From the NCBI RefSeq assembly GCF_001487145.1, contig NZ_LN913016.1, positions 1,054,001 to 1,118,000 on the forward strand: a stretch of 64,000 bases of DNA, written 5' to 3'. Every line of letters starts with the position of its first letter. Position 1 is the stretch's first letter. Positions 18,201 to 25,503 of this stretch are shown one piece after another. Source of the DNA: Anaerococcus rubeinfantis (GTDB taxonomy: Bacteria > Bacillota > Clostridia > Tissierellales > Peptoniphilaceae). The translations under genes and the position numbers were made by a program. Under the pieces are notes generated by a model. That model searched no databases and was not told the DNA's origin. It saw only the letters and a list, made by a program, of their open reading frames with translations.

Positions 18201-21200
18201 GTCTACTTCAGTATAACTAGATGAAAAATCTTTTGTACCAATAACTACAGTCCTAGATGGTTTTGTAACAACAGTCTCTTCTGTAGTTTTGATTTCTCCT
18301 GTTTCTGGATCATATTCATTCTTAACTACAGTTGTTACGGTTCCAGGTTTGAGATCTCCTATGTTTACTACTCCCTTATCTACTGATGAATCATAAATAA
18401 TATTAACATCTACTTCAACATCACTATTAATAGTTTTACTATTTTCAGCTGGTTTTGTACCAATTTCTATAATCTCTTCTTTTGGCTCAACGTACTTATC
18501 AGTGAGTTCTTTTTCTGTAAATGTAGATCCTTCTTTTAAGTTTCCATTTAAAATCTCACCAGTGTATTCGTAAGTTCTTGAACCGGCTACACCCTTTTGT
18601 TTTACATTAGATTTTCCAGCTTCTAGTTCCGGATTTTTTACTACCTTTACAGTATATGGGATTTCTTTTGTAACTGTATTTGTAACGGTACCATTGTAAT
18701 CTTTTTGACCTACTTTGATCACAGCATCAATCGGTTCAGTAATTTCAACTTTTGGCTCTCCTACTTTTTCTGAATTGACAATCGTCCAAGTTTTTGTATT
18801 TTCTCCTTCTTTTCCTGGAGTTACAATCTTATAGTTTTCAGTAGCATCCGGATAATTTTTGTAGAAGTCAGGATCAAACTCTACCTTGTATTTAAATGGA
18901 ATCTTGTCTGTATCGACAATTTCGCCTTGAGTCTTTGTTCCGATTTTTATTTTCTTGTTTTTAGCTTCTTTGGTCGTTTCTTTATTTATTTTTACCGTAC
19001 CATCTTCTTCCCTTGATGTGGTGATGGTTACTTCGCCTTTCTCACCTTCGTTTACAACTTTAGTTTCTCCTGCTGCCAATGTGTTATCTACTTCATATTC
19101 CGTATCAAATGGAATTTCAACTGTAGTTGAGGTTGGCATTGTACCAATTTTTATAATTCTTGGTGTCGCTTCTCTTGTAACAGTTGCTTCTATTTTTCTA
19201 TCGCCTTCAACAAAAGTACCATCAGTTTGGAAAAGACCCTTTTTCCCATTTAATGTATCTTGGATGAATGTTGTAGTTAGCTCTCCATTTTGACCTTTTT
19301 GGAATTCTTGGAAATATCCTTCAGGAAGATTTGGATCGTATTCGACTTTAGTTTCAAAAGGAATTTCAGATGTTAATTTTTCACTAGTTTGAGTCTTGTG
19401 TTGCTTTGTAGCAATAAACTGAGCTTTAATCTCTTCAGTTCTTTTCTCTCCAGTAGTCTGGTCAGTATATTTTACCTTAACAGGAACAGTTAGTTTTTCC
19501 CCACCGTTTATTTCCTTACCAAGAGGAAGTGTTGCTGTTACAGCACCTGTTGTTTGGTCAATAGATACATTCCAAACATTTCCTTTGTTGTCCTTAAAAG
19601 TATTTCCAATAAGTTCGTAGGATTCCGGTTGGTTTTTCTTTAAGTCTTGTTCTTTTTTTGGAACAATAGGATTATTAACTAAGGTATTTCCTTGAGGTCC
19701 TACTTCTGCCAAATACTCTGGTCTATTATTGTTTGTTTCTTGAACAACAAAATGGAACCAGTGTGTGTCCGTAGACCCGTTAGTATAAGTGTATTCAACA
19801 GGGACAGCTAAGAAATCTCCTGCCTTGGCATTTTTAGGCGCATGGATTTTAAAATGAGATATATTGTCAGCTGATCCATCAATGCTCCATCGATTGTCCT
19901 TATATTCATCATTTGAAATGAATTCATCATAGTCTACGCCTAAGTTTTCGGCTATCTGTCTGTTTGCGACTTCTAAGAATTCATCATTTAATTTACCTGA
20001 TGCTTGTCCAGCCTCATAGGCATCATTCATTTCCGACCCGGTTTTACGAGTTTTATCCGTTTCTTCGGGACCCGGATTATTAATCTTTACTTCAAAATCA
20101 TCGCCTGGAAATACTCTAGAGAACTTATGATCATCAGTTTCTTCATTATTACCATCTATAAATTTTTGAGTATAGTATCTGGTGTCATCTAGATTTAATT
20201 TAAATCCGCCGATAAGGTTGTAGTGGTCGTAGCGGTCGATACCTTGCTTATCGATTACAACATCTTTGCCCTCGTGGTTGATTGTCTCTGTGCCGGCACC
20301 AGTTTCTGTATAATATCCATATCCACCATTATTCTCAACAATTGCTCTAAATTCATCTGCCGTCCTTGGACGAGCGAAGAATTTAACGTCTAAATTCTGC
20401 AAACCCTTATAGGCATCTGTAGAGAAAATTGATTCATCATCTACTACATACTTTAGACCAGTTGGATCTTTTTTAAGGGCACCCTTAGGCATTTTAATGT
20501 GAATAGTTCCATTTTTAATATACGCCTTAGCTCCTGGGACAATTTCTCCTGTAGTTGGATGGTAGACTTGACCTACAAGCCTTTCTCTAGCATTGTCATC
20601 GATATTATCAATTTTAATTCCAGTATCAAACTCTTGCCCTTGGACAAAGACTTTTTCTTTGTACTCTCCGTTAAGCTTCATTAATTCAAGGGAGTCATTT
20701 TCATTTGGCCATGGGTTTACAGTAAAAGAAAAGACAGCACTAGTCCCTTGAGTAGCTCTAGGTGTATTAGTATTATCTTTTTTATACTTTCCTTCCCATG
20801 CCATGGTTGTATTGTTAGTATCTATGCTGTTTATATGCTTTAGATCCTCTTCAGTGGCATTAAGATTTAAGTTTCTTTGTTGCCTACTAGCTGTGATTTC
20901 TATCTCTGAAGTAGCCTTATAGTTAGGATCTTTATAATCACCATTATCTGAAATCCCATCCCCTACATCATTGGCAGATATATTATCAGTATCAAGTACT
21001 CCTCCCAAGAGGCCTGAATTGGTAAAGGTGAAATCAGTATAGGTTCTTTGGCCCTTTTCCTTGTCGAATTCAATCTCTACACCCCATTTTTTCTTATCAG
21101 GACTATCTGCACCTGGTTCTAGGGTATCATAGCGAAATCCATCCTTAAAGTCCATAGAAGGATCAGAGGACTCATTTAATGGGCCTTTTCCTTGTTCCAT

Positions 21201-21560
21201 TTGAGTAGAACGGTAGCGTTCAGAATCGTCAAAGTCTTTGATTTTAGCTTCATCTTCAGCATAGTTTGTACCAGTTGCTTCTTGACTTGCAGTACCAGCA
21301 GCTTGTTGAATCTCAGGTGTTTTTTCTTCTGATAGTAGAAGATTTTCATCTTCTTTTGCTTCAGAATCATTTTTTACTTCTGTAATATTTTTATCATCAT
21401 TTCCAAGATTTTGAACTGATGGGTCAGTTTCTCTTGGTTGATTTTCACTTATATAGCTTGTAGTATCTGGATTTATTTCATCAGCGTGGGAAAGACTTGC
21501 GCCTCCTATTACAAATGAAACAGATAAGGCTAAAGCTATAATATCCTTTTTTTTGTTCAT
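15234..21560 (-). CDS. Giant G5-repeat cell-wall-anchored surface protein
   Basis: Predicted adhesin or biofilm-type protein of 2108 residues. The signal peptide is at residues 1-27. A charged linker reaches about residue 130, followed by an N-terminal globular region to about 720 with a Rib/YPDG-like segment near 640-715. Sixteen G5-like modules of about 70-80 residues follow (about 729-1936), each with a (E/D)IP(F/Y)xxK start, a GxxGxxxxx core and an IxxGxK end. A Pro-Asp-Glu repeat wall-spanning region follows. The C-terminal sorting signal NPKTG, hydrophobic helix and NKRKKK tail indicate sortase attachment. The only two cysteines I see are in two NVCEIPPV linkers. Similar layout is known from SasG/Aap proteins. 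The start has an excellent GAAGGAGG site. Confidence 0.9.
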   Translation of the reverse strand: MNKKKDIIALALSVSFVIGGASLSHADEINPDTTSYISENQPRETDPSVQNLGNDDKNITEVKNDSEAKEDENLLLSEEKTPEIQQAAGTASQEATGTNYAEDEAKIKDFDDSERYRSTQMEQGKGPLNESSDPSMDFKDGFRYDTLEPGADSPDKKKWGVEIEFDKEKGQRTYTDFTFTNSGLLGGVLDTDNISANDVGDGISDNGDYKDPNYKATSEIEITASRQQRNLNLNATEEDLKHINSIDTNNTTMAWEGKYKKDNTNTPRATQGTSAVFSFTVNPWPNENDSLELMKLNGEYKEKVFVQGQEFDTGIKIDNIDDNARERLVGQVYHPTTGEIVPGAKAYIKNGTIHIKMPKGALKKDPTGLKYVVDDESIFSTDAYKGLQNLDVKFFARPRTADEFRAIVENNGGYGYYTETGAGTETINHEGKDVVIDKQGIDRYDHYNLIGGFKLNLDDTRYYTQKFIDGNNEETDDHKFSRVFPGDDFEVKINNPGPEETDKTRKTGSEMNDAYEAGQASGKLNDEFLEVANRQIAENLGVDYDEFISNDEYKDNRWSIDGSADNISHFKIHAPKNAKAGDFLAVPVEYTYTNGSTDTHWFHFVVQETNNNRPEYLAEVGPQGNTLVNNPIVPKKEQDLKKNQPESYELIGNTFKDNKGNVWNVSIDQTTGAVTATLPLGKEINGGEKLTVPVKVKYTDQTTGEKRTEEIKAQFIATKQHKTQTSEKLTSEIPFETKVEYDPNLPEGYFQEFQKGQNGELTTTFIQDTLNGKKGLFQTDGTFVEGDRKIEATVTREATPRIIKIGTMPTSTTVEIPFDTEYEVDNTLAAGETKVVNEGEKGEVTITTSREEDGTVKINKETTKEAKNKKIKIGTKTQGEIVDTDKIPFKYKVEFDPDFYKNYPDATENYKIVTPGKEGENTKTWTIVNSEKVGEPKVEITEPIDAVIKVGQKDYNGTVTNTVTKEIPYTVKVVKNPELEAGKSNVKQKGVAGSRTYEYTGEILNGNLKEGSTFTEKELTDKYVEPKEEIIEIGTKPAENSKTINSDVEVDVNIIYDSSVDKGVVNIGDLKPGTVTTVVKNEYDPETGEIKTTEETVVTKPSRTVVIGTKDFSSSYTEVDNKITPYKTEIQFDDTKKEGEQEIVQTGVDGVVTTETEVTIVNGVPTKGEPKVTYSHEVQNQIIKVGTMTEGKHSHEEKIPFKYEIEYDSNLKAGEYVVDVEGKEGSRTTEWTIKNSEVVEGSASVTKEEKATNAKIRVGNKDFVGNISHEVTEEIPYDVKIVEDPDMIAGTSEVVTQGAAGSKTTKYTQAIKNGEKDGDLQSEVTAETKPTQQVIKVGTKPAENNKDYSKEVGVKVEYVYDSSLKMGVFKDGGLTPGKVETKIVNKYDPATGKITTIEEEVVTEAVQKIIVGTQDFTGKYPYESTTEIPFKVVIKEDPNLAKGQSRVEQEGKAGSKTTYYEIAIKNGEKVGDPVKIKEVENDQPLDHIIYVGTAVAKSSTVETVEKDIPYETKIIYDDTLHAGSQVVDKEGKIGKEKVTVTTNITDGNGETSKTTETITAKEDREVRIGVKPVEKTVELGNNTEYKHNPDLKAGEEKVIEEGSKGSVKYTTTFNKETGKLEVNEERVEPKNKIVEYGSKTDGEFTYESEQAFDTKIIEDPNLEAGKTVVDQEGVTGRTKTTVKIENSKKVSENPEILVEKKDKIVRVGTKNVCEIPPVKPTEGETTKTIEREIPYETKVIYDDTLESGTQKVENEGKAGKEEVTITQKVKDSKPVGDPTETTKTITEKEDRIVRIGVKPVVKKTELGNDTEYRHNPELKEGEEKVIQEGSKGYVKYTTTFNKETGKLEVIEERVEPKNKVVEYGSKTDGEFTYESEKAYDIIIRENPNLEAGKTNVIQEGIVGKTETTVKIENSKEVSRDTKTITEKQDKIIEIGSKNVCEIPPVNPEDPKQPGEDDPKDPEDPGEDDPKDPENPGEDDPEDPEKPGEDDPKDPEKPGEDDPKDPEQPGEDDPKDPEQPGEEDPKDPEQPGEDNPKDPEKPGEDNPKDSKKPDESKKPSRKSEKIKPVINKENTNKNPKTGITSLSTVLSSLGLSLGALGFSNKRKKK
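15408..15704 (-). repeat. 33-bp tandem repeats encoding the wall-spanning region
   Basis: Nine tandem units of 33 bp encode PGEDDPKDPE plus one variable residue (E, D, N, K or Q). They form an acidic, proline-rich stalk between the last G5-like module and the sorting signal. Units 4-6 are most alike. Copy number is likely to vary between strains by slippage or recombination. Confidence 0.85.
15727..16384 (-). repeat. Second copy of a three-module block in the surface protein
   Basis: Modules 14-16 plus the NVCEIPPV linker repeat, unit for unit, modules 11-13 plus NVCEIPPV at about 16411-17064. The two blocks are about 655 bp each. The shared order is a DIPYETK/EIPYETK module, a Glu/Asn-rich TEYKHNP-type module, and a TDGEFTYESE module. 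They are far more alike than any other modules in the protein, so the duplication is recent relative to the rest. Confidence 0.8.
16411..17064 (-). repeat. First copy of the three-module block
   Basis: Partner of 15727-16384. It encodes G5-like modules 11-13 and ends with the first NVCEIPPV linker, which is followed by a short Lys-Pro-Thr-Glu spacer before module 14. Boundaries are approximate to about 10 bp. Confidence 0.8.
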
Positions 21561-21607
21561 TTATTCCTCCTTCTATTATATTATTGTCTTTATATTTATT
21601 TGACTAC

Positions 21608-21630
21608 ATTATATCATACTTATGAAGTAT
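21608..21630 (-). promoter_or_regulatory. Promoter/operator region of the giant surface protein
   Basis: A TATAAT -10 box (21608-21613, minus strand) lies 48 bp upstream of the start codon. Just upstream of it, at 21616-21630, is a perfect inverted repeat ATACTT-CAT-AAGTAT. This position, between the -10 and the expected -35, is typical for a repressor operator. I see no clear -35. Regulation of this surface protein by a DNA-binding protein is inferred, not shown. Confidence 0.45.
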
Positions 21631-21737
21631 ATAATAGATTTCGCCTAATTTATTTAATTATATTTTGTTTTTCAGTATTGATAAAATATCGCGCCAATTT
21701 TATTTTATAATTTATTTTTAAAACTAAAGATCCATTT

Positions 21738-23066
21738 TTATATGAATTTTTTTATTGATTCTTCTCCATTTCTATATTTTAAATCTCTTTTTATCAAATC
21801 TTCTAAACTCTGCCTTTTTACTGCACAATAATCTTTCCCGTCTTCTACAAAAACTACAGCTGGTTTAGGCAATTTATTATAATTTGAACTCATGGAAAAT
21901 GTATAGGCACCAGCATATGGAACTAAGAGTAAATCATTCCTTTTAGCCTTTGGAAGATTTACTTTTTCTATCAAAACATCTCCCGATTCGCAAAGTTTTC
22001 CGCCTATCCTGTAAGTAAAATTACTTTTCTCATCAAGTTTATTTGCAATAATGGCAGAATATTTTGCTCCGTATAGGCTTGGTCTGATATTATCTGTCAT
22101 TCCCCCATCAACAAAAATCAAAGGATAACCTTCCAAAGTTTTTTTCTGTGACCCAATCCTATAAAGAATTGATCCTGCTTTTGAAATTAAAGACCTTCCT
22201 GGTTCTATAGAAAGATTTTTGATTGAAAGCCTATTTTTTTCAAACAAATCTTCCATAAAAACAATTAAATCTTTGAGGAAAATTTCCAAATCAAGGTCTT
22301 GGTCCTCTATATTTTCTTTAGTTCCAAACCCACCTCCCAAATTTAAATGTGAAAATTTCACCTTAAATTTTTCTTGGATATTTTTTGTAAAGTCTGCCAT
22401 AATTTTTGCTTCTTCCTTGAAAAAATCCAAATTTTTTACCTGACTTCCAATATGGGCATGAAAACCTAAAAGATTGATGTTTTCATCTTCAATGATTTTT
22501 CCAATAATTTTTTCAGTATTTTCATCTCTAATATTTAAGCCGAATTTTGAATCGGCATTTGAGGTTTGGATATATTTGTGGGTTTCGGTTTTTACATCAG
22601 GATTAATTCTTATTAAACAATCAATTTTTTTGTTTTTTTCTTGTAAAATTTCTTTTAATAAAATGTATTCATCTTCGGAGTCTATAATTATTAGGCTTAT
22701 ATCCTTGTCAATTGCATAAATCAGTTCATCTTTTGTCTTGTTATTTCCATGAAAGTGGATATTTTTAGATTTGACCCCAGCTTCTAATGCTACAAAAATT
22801 TCTTCTTTTGATACGCAATCAAAAGCAATTTTGTATTCATTTAAAAGTCCCAAAATATAAAGATTTGAAAAGGCCTTGGTAGCATAGGTAATTTCAGTTT
22901 CAAATTTTTCTGATTTGAAATTTTCTACAAAACACTTTGCCGTATCTTTTAAAAGTTTTTGATCATATATATAAAGTGGGGTTTTGTATTTTTGAGCAAG
23001 TTTTTCTACACTTACTCCTCCGATTTCTAATAAACCCTCATTATTTTTAAAGTTATTTTCTAACAT
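21738..23066 (-). CDS. lysA: Diaminopimelate decarboxylase
   Basis: PLP-dependent fold III decarboxylase converting meso-diaminopimelate to lysine, the last step of lysine synthesis. It is 442 residues from the start at 23066 (MLENNFKNNE), which follows an AAAAGGAGAC site; the longer reading from 23114 does not. Visible motifs are YATKAFSNLYIL with the PLP lysine, HAHIGSQV, LNLGGGFG, and SIEPGRSLI. The C-terminal substrate/PLP half (GKLCESGDVL, VPYAGAYTFSMSSNYN) is also present. No other lysine-pathway gene is nearby. Confidence 0.93.
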   Translation of the reverse strand: MLENNFKNNEGLLEIGGVSVEKLAQKYKTPLYIYDQKLLKDTAKCFVENFKSEKFETEITYATKAFSNLYILGLLNEYKIAFDCVSKEEIFVALEAGVKSKNIHFHGNNKTKDELIYAIDKDISLIIIDSEDEYILLKEILQEKNKKIDCLIRINPDVKTETHKYIQTSNADSKFGLNIRDENTEKIIGKIIEDENINLLGFHAHIGSQVKNLDFFKEEAKIMADFTKNIQEKFKVKFSHLNLGGGFGTKENIEDQDLDLEIFLKDLIVFMEDLFEKNRLSIKNLSIEPGRSLISKAGSILYRIGSQKKTLEGYPLIFVDGGMTDNIRPSLYGAKYSAIIANKLDEKSNFTYRIGGKLCESGDVLIEKVNLPKAKRNDLLLVPYAGAYTFSMSSNYNKLPKPAVVFVEDGKDYCAVKRQSLEDLIKRDLKYRNGEESIKKFI

Positions 23067-23264
23067 AAAGTCTCCTTTTACTTTCATAAGTAAAATCATA
23101 AAGTAATCTCCCAAAAAGTCATGAACAAAATGTCATGGCATTTCGGTGGTTACGCGTTTTATAATTTAATAATCATAAACAAAACCTATTGAATATATTA
23201 TTATTTTAAAGTTCTTATCAAAAATCCTTAATGATATCAAATTTAGTCAATTATATGATTAATT

Positions 23265-23876
23265 TTATTCTTGGATGTTTTTTGATACAAATTGATTGTT
23301 TTTGATAAAAAATCTATAGGGATAATCTCTTGCCTCTTTTGCATAATCAATCCCAACCCTTCTGTCGGTTGATATTTCAAAATCATAATTTGAATCTTCA
23401 AGATAAAGATTTTTCCCAAAAATATTTTTCCCGTTAAAGGACTTATCAATTTGTAAAGCCTTGGTCAGTTTTGCAGGGCCATTTGTTAGGTTCTTTTTTT
23501 GATAAGTTGACAAATTTTCGTAAACTTCATCAAACCTATTTTTACTAAACATATCCAAATTTCTAATCGGCTCAACTGCCCTTATCAAAACTCCCTCAGG
23601 AATATTTTCCCCGACACTTGAAATATTTAATAAAAAATGAATCCCATATGTTTGGTAAACATACAAAGTCCCACAATCCATATATAAAATTTTATTTCTT
23701 TCGGTTTTATTGTTATTAAAAGTATGACAAGCCCTATCATTAATTCCAAGATATGCCTCGGTTTCAACAATTTTCGCCTTCATTACTTCCTTATCAATTT
23801 TTCTAACTATAATTTTTCCAAGTAAATCTTTGGCAATACTTATAGTATCCTTTTTAAAAAATTCTTTTTCTAACAT
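23265..23876 (-). CDS. 3-methyladenine DNA glycosylase, AAG/MPG family
   Basis: Base-excision repair glycosylase that removes alkylated purines, 203 residues from the start at 23876 (MLEKEFFKKD) behind a GAAAGGAGTG site. The upstream reading to 23957 is out of context and enters the neighbouring terminator. Family motifs are VETEAYLGINDRACH with the catalytic glutamate, MDCGTLYVYQTYGIHFLLN, GVLIRAVEP, and the C-terminal RVGIDYAKEARDYPYRF. Length is typical for bacterial AAG-type enzymes. Confidence 0.92.
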   Translation of the reverse strand: MLEKEFFKKDTISIAKDLLGKIIVRKIDKEVMKAKIVETEAYLGINDRACHTFNNNKTERNKILYMDCGTLYVYQTYGIHFLLNISSVGENIPEGVLIRAVEPIRNLDMFSKNRFDEVYENLSTYQKKNLTNGPAKLTKALQIDKSFNGKNIFGKNLYLEDSNYDFEISTDRRVGIDYAKEARDYPYRFFIKNNQFVSKNIQE

Positions 23877-23940
23877 TGACACTCCTTTCAATATTTCAGT
23901 AATTCCAATAGTAGGAGAAGGTCTAAGAAATATCATAAAA

Positions 23941-23992
23941 AAATAAGGCTGTTGCAAAAATATAAATTAATCACTTTGCAACAGTCCAAGAT
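23941..23992 (-). terminator. Terminator after the HAD phosphatase gene
   Basis: On the minus strand, GACTGTTGCAAA pairs with TTTGCAACAGCC across a 16-base A/T-rich loop, then TTATTTTTTT follows. It starts about 10 bp after the stop codon of the HAD gene at 23998. Confidence 0.8.
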
Positions 23993-23997
23993 TCTTA

Positions 23998-24624
23998 CTA
24001 TAATTTTTCTATAATATTTATAATTTCATAAGGAGAATTTGCTATAAAACTAGCTTTTTCAAATTCTTCTTTTTTCCCATAACCATAGGTCACTCCTATA
24101 GTCTTTATATCAAGCTCATTTGCCGCTTCAATATCATAGGACCTATCACCTATCATTATAGACTCACAAGTTTTTAAATTATTTTCTTTTAAAAGATGGT
24201 TAATAACTTTTTTCTTAGTATTTTTATTATTTTCTGATCCAGAAACATAGGAAAAATAATCCAAAATTCCAAAATAATCTAAAATTTTTTCAGAAGATTT
24301 TTCACCCTTACTTGTAGCAAGAAATATTTTATAGCCTTTTGAATTTAAATTTTCTATCAAATCTTTAATTCCATCATAAATTTCAGTTTCAAAAAGTCCT
24401 TTTTTAAAATAATAGTCCCTATAAAAATCTACTCCTTGATCTGCCAAGTCCTCTCCCAACTCCTTTACAAAAGAATCTCTCAAAGGAGGACCAATATACT
24501 TATACAAATCATCCCTAGAATAAGATTTTTCCATTTTTTCCAAGGCATATTCAAAAGCATTTAAAATTCCAGGAGCAGATTTAGAAATAGTTCCATCAAG
24601 GTCAAAAATTATATTTTTAATCAT
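23998..24624 (-). CDS. HAD-family phosphatase (phosphoglycolate phosphatase-like)
   Basis: Haloacid dehalogenase-superfamily hydrolase of the Gph/PpaX type, 208 residues. Motif I is DLDGTISKSA at residues 8-17 with the nucleophile Asp8 and acid Asp10. Motif II is the Ser/Thr in ATSKGEKS. Motif III and IV are the lysine of NTKKKVI and GDRSYDIEAA. A helical cap domain lies between motif I and II. Substrate is not fixed by the sequence; phosphoglycolate and pyrophosphate are known substrates in the family. It follows a good AAAGGATG site. Confidence 0.88.
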   Translation of the reverse strand: MIKNIIFDLDGTISKSAPGILNAFEYALEKMEKSYSRDDLYKYIGPPLRDSFVKELGEDLADQGVDFYRDYYFKKGLFETEIYDGIKDLIENLNSKGYKIFLATSKGEKSSEKILDYFGILDYFSYVSGSENNKNTKKKVINHLLKENNLKTCESIMIGDRSYDIEAANELDIKTIGVTYGYGKKEEFEKASFIANSPYEIINIIEKL

Positions 24625-24684
24625 AAATCATCCTTTCTTTCTATTATGGTACGATTTTTCAAAAATTTTGCACAAAAAAAGAAG

Positions 24685-24701
24685 CAGTTTCCCGCTTCTT
24701 A
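24685..24701. repeat. 17-bp direct repeat, left flank of small mobile repeat (copy 1)
   Basis: CAGTTTCCCGCTTCTTA, identical to 24876-24892. On the minus strand this copy, with the adjacent GCTTC and seven T residues, is the complete functional half of a rho-independent terminator (GAAGC-loop-GCTTC-TTTTTTT at 24673-24701). Confidence 0.85.
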
Positions 24702-24875
24702 GGCTGTTGACAAACTAAAATTTCTTCCATTTCAAGCGAACGAAATGAGTCGAGAAATCTCATGAGATCTCTCCGTGCGTTCATTTCACTCACTTAGTCG
24801 AGATGGGTCAGTAATTAATTTAATTCTAATTACTAATAATTTTTTATAATTAGACTTTGTTTACGCTCTGAGAAT
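24702..24875. mobile_element. MITE-like repeat inserted in a terminator (copy 1)
   Basis: A 174-bp non-coding element that also occurs, in reverse orientation and about 75% similar by eye, at 57868-58038. Its ends are CTCAGAGCGTAAACAAAGT on one side and GGCTGTTGACAAACT on the other, an imperfect terminal inverted repeat around ACAAA. The centre is a nested palindrome around CTCATGAG. It is bracketed by an exact 17-bp direct repeat of terminator sequence. It lies downstream of the orphan lysS 3' end at 24897. Confidence 0.7.
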
Positions 24876-24892
24876 CAGTTTCCCGCTTCTTA
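24876..24892. repeat. 17-bp direct repeat, right flank of small mobile repeat (copy 1)
   Basis: CAGTTTCCCGCTTCTTA, identical to 24685-24701. On the minus strand it lies directly after the stop codon of the displaced lysS 3' fragment and is a terminator half-stem without its T-run. Confidence 0.85.
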
Positions 24893-24896
24893 TATT

Positions 24897-25346
24897 TTAA
24901 TAAATTTTTGCCCCTGCTGGGATATTATTTTTTAATATTATTAGATTTAATTTCTCTTCTCCGTCTTTTTCGTGGATTGCTGATAAAATCATTCCACATG
25001 AATTTATTCCCATCATTTTTCTTGGTGGAAGATTTGTAATGGCAAGAAGAGTTTTTCCTACTAATTCTTCAGCGCTATAATAGGCCTTTATTCCTGATAA
25101 TATTGTCCTATTTTTTCCACTTCCATCATCAAGGGTGAATTCTAATAATTTTTTGGATTTTGGAACTTCTTTGCAGTCCAAAACTTTTACAGCCCTGAAA
25201 TCTGATTTTGAAAATGTTTCAAAGTCTACTTGATCTTCAAATAAATCTTCAACAACCACATTTGTAAAATCATAATCTTCTGCTGCTTCTTCAATAGGAG
25301 CTGCTTTAATTTCACTTGCTTTTTTTTCTTCACCAATTGGCTTCAT
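24897..25346 (-). pseudogene. lysS: Displaced native 3' end of lysS (tRNA-binding domain)
   Basis: 149 codons homologous to the C-terminus of the LysS encoded at 36715. Shared stretches include [32 protein letters not shown] and DGEEKLNLI, about 75% alike over the EMAPII/Trbp111-like tRNA-binding domain. The preceding linker is unlike the present lysS linker. The upstream 22 bp are identical to lysS at 37169-37190; beyond them the sequence is mobile-element DNA. I read this as the original 3' end of lysS cut off by integration. An ATG remains at 25346 inside the shared repeat but has only a weak ribosome site, so expression as a free tRNA-binding protein is possible, not shown. Confidence 0.85.
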
Positions 25347-25357
25347 TGTTGGGAAAA
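25336..25357. repeat. Attachment site, int-proximal end
   Basis: A 22-bp sequence identical to 37169-37190, in the same orientation. It starts ATTGGCTTCATT and ends GTTGGGAAAA. It encodes the LysS residues FPTMKPI region on the minus strand. To its left is displaced chromosomal lysS sequence; to its right is element DNA leading to int. Confidence 0.85.
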
Positions 25358-25419
25358 TCCCCTCTACCTTAGATAATTGTCTAAATCTCTATAAAAGTCT
25401 ATTTTATGGTACTTCTCCA

Positions 25420-25479
25420 TTTACGACAATTTGCTAACTCTCTATAAGTGCCCATAGATTTCTAGCAAATTGTCGTAAA
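25420..25479. repeat. 17-bp perfect inverted repeat next to int
   Basis: TTTACGACAATTTGCTA (25420-25436) and its exact complement (25463-25479) are separated by 26 bp that hold a smaller inverted repeat (CTAT / ATAG). The right arm overlaps the first of three GTCGTAA repeats. It could be a recombinase- or Xis-binding structure, or the terminator of int; there is no T-run. Confidence 0.7.
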
Positions 25480-25503
25480 TTTGTCGTAAGCTGTCGTAAA
25501 TTC
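25472..25503. repeat. Triple GTCGTAA repeat at the int end (candidate arm-type sites)
   Basis: GTCGTAA begins at 25472, 25483 and 25493 (spacing 11 and 10 bp), directly abutting the int stop codon. The same motif with the same spacing occurs at 37100-37130 at the other end. Paired arrays just inside both ends are what integrase arm-binding sites look like in Tn916/lambda-type systems. Confidence 0.65.

Noticed and set aside
23941-23992. CTGTTGCAAAG sequence resembling IS6-family (IS257/IS1216) ends
   Set aside because: It pairs perfectly with itself as a terminator right after the HAD gene and has no transposase or partner.
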